Source of the DNA: Toxoplasma gondii ME49
Lineage: Eukaryota > Apicomplexa > Conoidasida > Eucoccidiorida > Sarcocystidae
NCBI RefSeq assembly: GCF_000006565.2
Contig: NC_031467.1
Coordinates: 1-64,000, forward strand
Length of the DNA: 64,000 nucleotides
Reading direction: 5' to 3'
The number at the start of each line of letters is the position of its first letter. The stretch's first letter is position 1. Shown piece by piece: positions 50,387 to 62,204 of the stretch. The position numbers and the translations under genes were made by a program. The notes beneath the pieces were generated by a model. It ran no database searches. It was not told the DNA's origin and worked only from the letters and a program-made list of their open reading frames with translations.

Positions 50387-52745
50387 TGTGGAGCCTGGTG
50401 GTTAACTGAACTGGTTACATGCGGGGGAAGAGGGCAATATCACCCAGTCCAGGCCTCTTTAAATGCGAACTGGGGGACTCCATATGCTTCTTCCGCACAC
50501 GGAACACATGCGGAAGATCTTCATGCCACAAGCCTGAGAATCGAGCACAACAACTTGTGTACGCGTGACGATTTGCATCGCTGACTGAAGTGACATAAAT
50601 GCGTAGCTAGCAAACTTTCAGACAACCTTGCATCAGTTCGACCGCTAGCGCGACGTGACAAAAACAAGCGTCTGAAAACAAAACGGAAAAGCGGCTTCTG
50701 GTCTACGCTGTTTGAAGGAAGGGAAATTATGAAACAAAAAACATAAAGGTCATGAAGAGAGATTCTACGAACTCGGCATCTGGGTTGGCAAGAACAACGC
50801 GAACGGTTCCAGCGATGAAGGTTGACGAGACGTTTGCCCGGCTCCTGACTCAGCTGGCCACGCGTGATGATTACACTCGAGTGACTGCGTACTCTGCTAT
50901 GCTGCAGAACTGCTTCCAGGAGTCCTCCCTTCTGCGATAGAGCCCGACTCCTCTCTATGGCGTACCCTGTCGCCAGATTGCTGGTAACAGATGCCCTTTC
51001 TGACTAAAATCTGTATCAAATATTTGTGGCCCAAGAGCCATGAACTAACAGCAAGCGTGAGGTAGGCAGCAGCCTCTAGGCAAGCATGTGCTGTCCCGTT
51101 CAAGAACATATACTGAACACGTTTCTTCACAAAAAAATTGGAAACCACCAAAGCTGGCTGGTACTTCATTGGCCATGCGGACAGCTGCAGTTGAATTATC
51201 GCACGTCGACGGCGGTGTAAACTGTAACAAGGCTGCGATGCCACGCTGCGGCTACTCGACAAGTGTTGGATAAAAATACGGTGACCACACAACTGTGTTT
51301 TGAGGTTTGGAATAAGCCGACACAGATGCTGTCATCAGGCTCTTCCACTCGCTTTTAAGCGAGTGAATAAGCGGCACCTTAGAGCAGGTCCGAATTTTTC
51401 TGCCGTATAATACGGATAAAGCCATAGTATTGTAACTGTTTTCATCTCACCAAACGTAATATAAATTTTCCGCGCATTCCCTCCGTCATGTCCCAGCGTG
51501 TGCATCTATTATCGGCAGGCGTTCTTATCCATTTCAGTTCGCGGATACCATTTATGCTGACATCCGCCTTCAGAGGCGCCGCCTCAGGCTGAAAGTATTC
51601 TGGCTGCGGCAGTTGATTCTTTCATGCTAGTCACGCAACACAGGCACCCAGGAAAACATTAGTTAAGATTCGTCATTTTTCGAAGGTAGCATACGATTCT
51701 GATTGGTACATACCTACACTGGCGTTGCCAATACATGACAGAGAATGCCAGCAGTATATATTTCCACGAGGCGGCACTGTGGAGACAGCGCCACCCGAAC
51801 ACGCCTTAACCGTTCCGCGCGTTTGCATCACTTCGTGAAGAAGACGATCTTTCTGTCGGAATTTGAATGACTCACTCATGCAGACAGTACGACGCTACAT
51901 GCATTCTTGACGGCGGTGCCACGAAGACGGATAGCGGGGGTGTTTTTGCAGTGATGACTGCACGCACTACGAGAAAACGTCGAAATCAGTTCCCTGTCTT
52001 CTGCCGTGTCCTCTCATTTAATTTTTGCTCATGAAGGAGGACCCGTGGCGCATCCCCACTGAGACCCTTCTGTAACTAAATCAGAGCAGAGGAGTAAGTC
52101 AAGATTAGTGCTTCACTACTGATATTCATGATGAGAGATCTCTGGCTAAGTCTCTGCTTCGTGTTCCGATCATGCCTTCAGCCCTTCCTGCCGCCTGGCA
52201 AGAACAAGAGTAGTGAACCAACGGTCACAACAGCACGAATATTTGAGAAATTATCAAATGTTCACCAAGTAGAATTTCTGGAACATCGCGGAGTTTCAGG
52301 ATGATGCTGAACGGAAATTTCTCGCCACACAGGCGACTTCACGGAGGTGCTTTTAGCGAGGTTTGTGGGTCATTTCGAAAAACCAGCCATCTAACAAATC
52401 ACTGGACAGAGCTTAAACTGCCTAAAACAATCTGAAACACACGAGTGTGCACCCGTGTAAAATGTCTGCATACACGTGAGTATATATATGAGTTGCAAAT
52501 ATACGAAGCATAGTTACACATAGACACACGCCGCTATACCTGTAGAAGTTATTCCCTGCACCTTGAGACTCTAGCATGAGACAGACTTCATTATAAAACG
52601 TGCCAGAGGATCATTAACTGTTGGTGCGCGCAAGCATTTCCTGGAAAACTGCTCATACAGGTGTACCCAATTGATGCGAGGAAGCATCCATAAACCCGCC
52701 GTCCATTTGCTTGGGGGTCAGTGATGTGAAAAATCGTACGTTCGC
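50387..52745. other. Intergenic region between RAP gene 3' end and membrane-protein 5' end
   Basis: About 2.4 kb holding the promoter and leader of the membrane-protein gene and the 3' untranslated region of the RAP gene. An ATG frame on + at 50752-50940 (62 codons) reads as a plausible helical peptide (DETFARLLTQLATRDDYTR) but lies alone, with no visible partner exon. A stretch near 52480-52500 is TA-rich (GAGTATATATATGAG). No repeat or RNA gene was seen. Confidence 0.5.
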
Positions 52746-55700
52746 TCATGATAGGTGGTCACCGACTTGAAGGATACGGGTCAAGGCAGCGTCCAGTTGG
52801 GCTGCATCGGGCGCCTCGACCTCGATTAGCCTGAACGGAGAAGAGACGAGGAACACCCGCTTTATGTGGCAATCACAGGCGAAATCAACTATCTTCCAGA
52901 TTTTTTTCCCCAAGAGGCACTTCCATCGTGCCCCGGCCCAAGAACACCCACGAGCTGTGCAGAGTAACCATCGAACTTGCCCACGAGATAAACAGAAACA
53001 CGTCGCGTCCGATTATTGATCACTCCAACGTCAACAAGATGTTCAGAAAAAGCTGTCACATGATACACACAGCGCACAAGGCAAAACTGAAGCTCGCTTT
53101 CTTGACGCGTGCCTGTCTATGGAACATCTTTCCGCTTCTTTCATTTGCGTGTTGGCAAAATGTCAAAACCCGCAGACGTATATCCGTCAAATCTCTCGAG
53201 CGTCTGCGGTGCATGTTCACAACTGACGCATCGCTGTCTTGTCTGTTTCAATCTTACCTGTATCCTGCCTTTTCGGTGAGTCGTCTAATGAGGCGCCGTC
53301 CCCCACAGGAGCCAGCATCCCTAAACTTCTGTTTCTGTTCGCCAATTTCGTTCATTCCTGATCGCGGTGATCCCACGACACATTCTGACAGTTCCCAGTT
53401 AAAATCCCTGGTTTTGCCGGAAGCGTCTCCTTTCCCTCCAGTTATTCCGTCTGCATTCGTCTCCCGCCGCTGAACGACAAGAGGAAGCGTTGGGACGGCA
53501 GAAACGAGATCAGGCTCGAGTCCGCTTATACACGATAGAGGATCAAACGCATCTGTGTCATCAGTGAGAGGCATCGATGCACAGTGAGACCCGAGGAGGA
53601 AGACGATACGCTGTTTCGGAAGAGCCAAATCGAAGTGAAAGGGAAGTCCTGGAATCTGAGCGGACATGGAAGAAACGCACAGAACGCGGACAAAAGACTC
53701 AGATGACAACATCGATGGAAGGAACGACAGCGAGGACGAACGCAACGGCAATATAAAACGGGAACCCGAAGCAGGATCGTACAACGAAAACATGAACAGC
53801 ACGAACCAGTGCATCCACGTGGACAGCTGGTGGTCAAACAACACGAGGGGAACCCCACCTAAGCGGGTGAACAGAGCAAGAGATACGGGGAGCGAAGGAA
53901 AAAGGAACGAACGAAACGAAATAACGACCGACAATGAGTCAGGGTGAAGTCAAACACCAAACGCGAACGAAACACCGAGCATACCGGACGAAAATTCATC
54001 GAAAGTGGAGAGAGCAAGGGATGACTGAAAGTAGAGATATCCAACCAGAGTACGACAAAAAGAGAACCTCCGATATGAAACAATTCAAGCACGACGACAA
54101 GATATTTTTCACTACTCGTCTCTTTTCTATTTCCAATCCTGACTGCATGCGGTCTTTTCTGTGATTTCTGTCTACTGAACTGTCGGATCCCGATACGCTG
54201 GGAAACCCGCTCCCCCCACTGTCGCTCTTTTTTTTCTCATATTTGCCTTCCGTCCTTTCTCGTTTTTTTCCTTGCCTGGAAATCTGTTGCCCATAGGAGC
54301 GAGAGGCCGTGCTTCATTTGTGTCATGCGAATGACAGACTGCGCAAGGGGTGAAACAGCAGAGGTCGCGCACTGGGTCGTCTTTCTTCCCTGCCCGTCGA
54401 TTTCGTCTTCTGAATCACTTCCATGTTCTCCTTCATCTGGAGTTCTCCCAGAATGTGACGTCGCAAAGGTGTCCGAAAAAATGCTTCTTTCCTGGTGGAA
54501 GCGGGTCGACGACAGCACCTCCAGAGCGACCCAACAGAGAGGGAATCGAGCTTGCAGAGACGACACGACAGAGGCATCCCCCTCATGCTGAAGGAGATTG
54601 AAGGACCAAAGAGAGAAACGAAACACAGGAAAGCAGCGGATGAGTGGACACACGACCAGAGAATCGAGCACGCCAGCAGAAACGAGAAACACACATGCTG
54701 CAGAGAAGCAGCACGCAAGCACGTCCTGTCGTCCCGCCAACAAAGGACTGACGACAAACGAAGTCGAGGAAGTCTCTACACCTCAGCCAAAGTGTCGAAT
54801 TTGCGGCAGAAAGTGTTGAGGCATGACCTACAAAAGTGGATCAAACGCGAGCGCCTGCAGCTGCCAAATTTGAAGGATCAGTAGTAAGAGAAAGAAGAGC
54901 CGAGAGCCCACCCCAGGGCGTTGCTTCTCGCTTAGAACCCAAACTGATGTGTCCTGATCACTAACGCAGAACGACGAAAGTATCGGGCGGAGGTTCAGAT
55001 GCTACCCTATCGTATCCCGGAAACGGACGCCAGAGATGCAAGGAGAAGAAGCCAAAATTCAGTTCCTTTCTGCGGTTCCATCACACAAGAACATGGTCAC
55101 AAAAACGTGAAAAGTGCAACGATACCGCTGCATCGCACGGAAAGTGCTCCGACACCGAAATCGAGGTCACTTCGCAGGAGAATGGTACGCGGGATAGATC
55201 ACCCAGATGGTTCGCTGTTACGACGGCAGAAAGAAAGTTCGTGGCTTGGGATCAAGGAGTGTAAAGCTTACCAGAAGAGAGACACACGCTGTTCTTAGTC
55301 GTGTCGAATCAACCGGTGTATGTGTGGCCAGAAATCGATAGATCGGCCCCGAGGTGAGGAAAGGGATATGGTTAGGGAGGTCCGCGGGCTGCTCGATAAT
55401 TCGTTGTTCTTCCAATACCACGTTGAAAAACGATTCAATCCTGTCGGCACCAGACGAAGAGAAAGCAGCTAGAGAAATGGGGAACTCGACACGCTTGCGT
55501 TCCATCAGATTCTCACAGATGGCGCATGCAACAGACATTTAGGCAGAACAAAACGGCGGGAGGCGATGCACCGAGACAGATGACGCGGACGGTGTCGTTT
55601 GCGTGATCTGTGGCCATGGCCGCAGTTGAAAAACGTATCGTGAATTCGTGACATAACGGAAGGAAACCGAAGGGCGACCACACGCCAAAACGAGAACGCC

Positions 55701-58700
55701 GGAGCCGAAATAAGTCCAGGAGATGAACGGAAGAGAGTGGAATGCTGTAGACTGACGGCTGCGCCTCCGACGCATTCCTTCGGAGAGAAAGGACAGACGG
55801 CAGAAGAGAGAAGTCACATTGCGCGGAAGACGAACCGTCGACGCCTACTGGTTCGCAGCATCGACAGGCATGGTGAAAAAGCGACTACAGAGACAAGAAA
55901 GAGCGAAAAAACCCAAAGGCTACGGACACGGCGACCTTCCATCGCTCGCACACGCGTCTCTCACAGAAACACTGCGCAACGTGAAGGAAAGACATGGCAT
56001 GAACGTAGAAGGAATTTCGACATACCCAGGAATCTGAAACGCAGAGGCAGACGTGGAACACGAGCAGCAGATGAGACCGAAAAAGTCACGAACGAACACA
56101 GAGCTGTTAAATCGGGGAGCAACGGACAACAAACGACAAGGGAATGCCACGAGGGATAACGCAGTCGACATACCTGTCGAAAAGAAGGACGAGTAGATCC
56201 ATTTTAGGTTCCGGCATGACAGTCAACGCCCACAGAAGACCTGTCGCCTGCGCACACCAGCGACAACCAATGAACACACATCCTTCTGAGAAACGATTGC
56301 ATCGAAAAGTGCTGGAACTTTAGTGTCGTAAAAGACACACGAACTTGTCTTTTCCTGTGATCTCTAAGCTCCACGTGTGAGCAGGCCTTTCATCCACGAT
56401 AAAAAGTGAGAACATGTTCCTCTGCAAAAAAATCTGTAGTTCAACGTGCGTGTCCACGAGCAACTCCACGAACATGTACACGCAGCGAGAAACCGAAAGC
56501 GAGAACGCGGCAGCAAGCGCGTTCTTACCTCTCTATTCCCGAGCTGCCATTTGTCGTGGTGTCACTCACCACTGTGGAAATTTAGATGCATTTATGCAAA
56601 CACTTGGGTGTACACTTCCAGTGAAGGACTGACGGCGAAGGGGCGGTTCTGTGACCATATGCCCACGTACGTGAGCTGTCGGACTTTTCGACATCCAGAA
56701 TTTCTTCTGTCGCGCGTGTCTCCTTACAGGTACTTCTGTATTTTCTTTTTCATGAACAGCTGCGCGGGCGCTTGACACAGACATTAGAGAAGCCGTTAGG
56801 GAGGCTTGCTCTGTCTGATCCGCGAGAACGTTCACGACCTCTCAAATGACGCATCTCCGTAAAGTCTCCACAAAAAAATCTCCACTAACGCATCCACATG
56901 CGTATATTTGTTTCGTCCTCGTTGTCACCCATCACACTTGGCTTTGCCACACGGAAACCTCGTTTCTGTGCGCCAGGGCTAGCTTCTGCCAGCTGTGTCA
57001 ACAGCTGGGGATTCGTTTGTCTTACTTCCGAGAAGGAAAGCGTTGCCCATCCGCACGCGAGCTTCGACCTGAGAGCTCCCTCGACTGCCCTTTGCAAGTG
57101 CATCGCAGCAAGTCGCCTTTCTTCTCTCCGCTTGCTCTGCTGCACTGTCCTTTCCGCCTCCTGTTTTCTGCCAGATGTTTCCCTACGAGTCTCTTCTCGG
57201 AGCCCCCTGCTGCCCCGATCCGCGCCCTGCACCGCACTTTCTACGGCGTCGCCGATACCTTCTTTTCCTTCCATATCCAGCGAAAGAAGGAGATGAAGCT
57301 TCACCGGTGGCGCAGTGAGCGCAGGAGCGGATCCACGACTTCTAACGTCGTTTGTATACGGCGATTCTTCCCCATCACCACTCTGTTCGCTGGGCGCACC
57401 CGGTGGGCAAAGTGGACCTAGGCGTCTCTGTCTCTCGGCCGCAACAGGAGCAGCGCAGAAGACAGGGGAGGCAAGCGCGGAAGCAGCCATGGGAACCGCG
57501 GGATACCCCAAAGCAGACCTGCGCTTCTCTTCGGCTGTGGGGAAGAGACATCCAAGGAGATCTAGACGGGCAACTGCGAGAACGAAGCGGTAGAGTTGAC
57601 ATTCCGACATCGAGGGCACTGCGTCGCAGAGCAGCTCAAACGGCTTTGAAAGGTGGAGAAGCAAGTTTTGCCTCTCCTTCATTTCGTCGGAGAAACCGCT
57701 GCTCTCTTCACCTGTTTCTGGCGCAGATCCACCGATGTGAGAAAAAGTTACATCATCGAAAGAAGCCGATTCCTGCACCCCTGTCCTTCCTTCTTCGAGG
57801 TGTTCGTGTTCGGTGTTGGCGTCTGACCGTTGCAGGAGAAGGAACAACAACTCGCGCTGAACAGGGAGAGGCGAACCCGCAAGCATGTGGAGAAGAAGCT
57901 CGAAGAGTGACACGGCCTCCGCCCGAGATTTCATCAATACTTGATTGTCACCAGGCCTCTCGCCCTGCGTTCGCATCGCTACCTCTCCCCCTGTCGCCAC
58001 CGAATCCTCCCCACCGCTCGCGTGACCGAGCTCAGGCCTACGCAGGGTTGAGTTGAGTTTCGTTAGGCGCAGCACGAGCGCTTGCATGAGAGAACCATAG
58101 AAGAATTCTCTTCTGTCTTTCATCGCCTCTTCCCAACGACCAGAGTGAACGCGTTCCGCCTCGGATTTCTTCGTCGCCTTCCTGACACCTCGTTCCCCTT
58201 CTTCTTCTTCTTCATCGTCCTCGGGCTCTCTCTGCGTCTCCTTGGCCCCGTCGGCCTCTTCAATCTCTCCGCCTCCGTCACTTACGCCCACTGCCTCTCC
58301 TCGCGTTGTGGCAAAGCCGCTTGTAATCTCCTCGCCTCCAGGAAGACCAGAGGCTCCAGTGGCACCCGAAACATTCCGATCATCTTCTCGTGAGGGGAAA
58401 GGAAGATAATGCGGCAGTTTGATCACGCGCCGAGTGTTCAGCGCGAGAAGCTGAAGCTCGGGGACCGAGGCAGAGGACAGTTTCTCCACAAAGAGGAGGT
58501 CGAAAACGTCATAGAGCGAAGAAAGTGCTGCTTGGTAAGCAGTTATGGAGGGGAAGGGATGGAAGCACGCGGACAAAAACGGGTCCTTATCGATCGTCTC
58601 TGCCGTCGCCGGGGAAGAAATGGAGGACCCAAACTTGGCACTGAGACGGTGAATCACCTCGTTCACACACTGAAGCTCTTCATCAACCACCTGAATACGC

Positions 58701-61700
58701 GACAGGAGAGACAAACGAAAACCTTGAATTAGACATAAAAAACCTGCCACATCTTCCTCTTTGCAGGCACGCACTCACGGATAGTGCCAGAAGAGTCTTG
58801 TCAGGGGCTCGGAAACGCGCCGTTGGTACGCGTGTGGGACAAGACGACGCCTAGCACCAGAAGCAAAGATCTACAGTGTGCTGTCCTGTCTTTCATTGCG
58901 CCGGATGATTCCTTCGTCGACCGAGAGAAAGACAGCGCTACCCTCTCAATTGACTTACAGTCATTCCTGTCGCCAATGTCGTAAGGGTGAGGTGCCGCAG
59001 CGGCTCAGCAAATCGAGACGAATCCAGGGTCGTCCCAGGCTCCGCCTCGTACTCCTGCATTCCTTCTGTTTCTTCAGCTCGCTGCAGTCCGTGAGATGAT
59101 GCAGATAAAATCTCCTGTTGGGAATGGAGACTATCCTGAGCTCGTGTGTCTCCTTCCATCGTTGTTTCGGCGGTCTCGTGTTGCTCCTGCTCTGTCGGCT
59201 TCGCAACCCCTTCGCTTTTCTCCTCCGCCGGAATGACGAGATTCCCGTCGTCGTCGAATCTGAGAGAAGAAAGAGCTAGGTCTGCCGCTTCGTCGTCCAA
59301 AACGAATTCTGAGTCCTCCATTCCTTTCTTTGCTGCCTGCGCCGCATCGCCCGTTTGCCCTGTTCCATTCACGATTAGGACTTCTTCCTGTTGTTCAGTG
59401 TTCGTGACCCATAGTCCATTCTTTCCTCCGCTTCCCTCTCCACTTGACTCCTCAGCGACTTTGATTTCTTGCTCTCCATCTTTCAATCTCGTCCCTCTGA
59501 CTTCTTTTGCTTCGGCTCCCGCCTGTTCGTCGTCTCCCCTCGCCGGCGTCCCCGTGGTCGTCCTTTCTGTCTCCGTTGTTTGTCCGTGGGGCTGCTGCCC
59601 CGCCGGGCGCCCTTCTTGCTTTATCAGAGAAGTTGGCAATGGAATCCTCGCCGCTCGACAGAGGAACAGAACCAGAGTGGAGACAGCGAGCTCGGGGGAG
59701 ACAGGCTTCGATCCTGGGGAGCCTGAAGCCGACTCGCGGGTCGTCTCTTCGCGGGCTTCCGTCCCCGCTGTAGCGTCCTCAACGTTGCGCTCCACATGGG
59801 TGGCGTTGCCTCGTGTTTGCCGCGTTTCTCCCTCAGTTTTGACAGCAGCTTCTGCCTGCTGTGGAGTGGACCGGAACAACAAACTCCGGAGAGCGCTGTA
59901 GCGTCGTGCATCGAGTTTTTCCTTCCAAATGTTCAAGAGATGCGGTAAAAGCAGGGGCAGGTGGAAGGCGCACTCGACGTTCGCGTTCAGGGCCAAGGGC
60001 ACCGCCCAAGAACGATGAACCGATGCCTCTGTCAAACCGTACAGCGTGACCTCTGCCTCTGTCTCACGTTTCTTGTTTGAATCTTCTCGGTGGGCCGCGC
60101 TTTTGACCAGCCTGGAATGCTCTCTCTGTTCTCCGGACAATGCAGACGATGTTGTTGCCTCTTTGGTTTCGCCAGATGGGCGCGAGGGCGAAGGGGTCGG
60201 GGAAGAAGGCAACGGCGAACACGGAGACGCGAGAGGAGTGTTTGGGCTGTGTTCACGACCATAGTCCGGAGCCTTGAAAGACGCGACTTCACTTCCACCG
60301 CGACGACTTGCCGCTCCAGCTTGAGAAGTCGCAAATTGGGAAATAAGCTGTTGTGGCCCCATTCCCTCGGCCCCCGGGGTGCGGAGACATGCCTCAAACA
60401 GCACCTGATACAAGCGAATGGTGCGGCGCAGGTAAGACACACGAGGATTCACAGATCGGGCTTGAGATGTGTCGAGCGCCACCAAATGGAGATACGGCAG
60501 CAGTGTGACGGGGCTGGGCGCGAAAACTAACTCTATCCCTCGCTCGGGACGAGGCGAACAAGATGGAGAAGCAGAGGCAGAAGACGTCGAAGGCAGGTGA
60601 AGTAGAGGCTTGGTGGCGGGAGCGTGCGAGCAAGCGTCAAGGGGATAAGGCACGAAAGGCGGACCGGGGGATCGCGAGGGCCAGAAGAAAATCCCCTTGC
60701 AGAACAGGTTGGACAACAACGACGAGAGCACCTCGAACAGCGTGTGACGCAACCCTGTCGCTGCATGCATCTGAGGAAGCAGGAACTCGACAGATCGACA
60801 CACAGAACGACTGAGAGAAACCAAGGAAACAGACCTACAAAACGAACCGCGCGTAGCTGGCCTGAAACACACAGAACCCTCCAAACAGGGCGAATGTCCG
60901 AATAACGAACACAAAGTGGAGAGATGTACCGGAAAACGCAAAGGGGAGAGGGAACAGGGGGAACTGCACATGACTTCAACTTCTTTGTACCCATCTACAT
61001 TGCGCATCGAAAATCAGACAGAGTGTTCAAACGCCTCGCGTGAGCGGGAGATGACTGCTCGGGAAGGAGGACACCGAGAAAGGAACCGGCAGGTAACACA
61101 ACGGTGAAGAATGCAGGTACACAACGGAAAGACGGAGTATATCTTATGCGAGGAAAGAAACGAAGAAGCAAAAACAAAAGGGAGCACGACGTTACCTTAC
61201 CTCGCGCGTTGCCGCTAGCATACAGACGACATTCGCTGCAGCTCGAGGCCCGCCTTGGGTGGCTAGCTGGTGAATACCGATGCGATTGTGTGGAGTGTAT
61301 CCGAGGTGGCCTACAGAGAGAGAACATGAAACAAACACAAGAAACATGCCAAGTCCGCAGCTGCCGGGACACACCATCTTTTTACACACGGACGATTTGG
61401 CGTTCTCACAGCGAAGAACCATAAACCCCCAGTCCCAACCACGGACCAGCAGCTGGGGATCATACCATCCCTTCCTGAATGGGCACTAAATCCATGATCG
61501 TGAACACGTTAATTCCCATAGATTGGTACCACTCAGTTACCACATCCTCCGCCCACAGATTAACGCCACGAATAATACTAGGAGAACTTGATACTCCTCG
61601 TAATTCTTTGTGTTGTGTTGAACGCTAGCAATTGCGGAACCCATTTTCTGAAACTGAATGTCAAACCTAATACTAATCAACTGAGTTCATTGCTTTAGCT

Positions 61701-62168
61701 CGTGGTTCTGTCGCCTCTCTGTTCTGTCCTCACGGGCCCCCGCGTTCACTTGCCGTAGTGTCAGTCACTCACGCAGAAGCTGCTGCAGGAGAAGATATCG
61801 CTCTTGCTGGTGAGGCAGCAAGAGACGGGCAGTGTAGAGCGCCTCCGAGTAGAGCACGCTGACTGCCTTCATGAAGTGCTCGAAACGCGACAGAGGCAGG
61901 ACGCGATTCAGGCCTCCTGCTGCGGATGTGCTCCCGTCCTGATCAACACACATTCAGGTGGGGGGGGGGGGGGGAAGAGAAAGAAGGGGGAAGAGAGGCG
62001 GAGAAACGAGATGGAACAGACCAGTAAATACGCATCACAAGCTCTCAATAGTTCAAATCAATATAACGGCACATACATGGATTGGTGGAATGCTTCAAAA
62101 ATAACAATTTTAGTCCCTTGTCGAAGGCGCGAGGCTCAGAGAGGATACTGTGTTTCCTCCCCTATATT

Positions 62169-62204
<36 letters not shown>

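Noticed and set aside
57352..58056. Long + strand frame opposite the RAP gene
   Set aside because: It is antisense to the 555-codon exon at 57026-58690, which has exact phase with both neighbouring exons. Mirror frames are common opposite GC-rich coding exons.
59146..59901. 251-codon + strand frame
   Set aside because: Antisense shadow of the 604-codon RAP-gene exon at 58959-60770.
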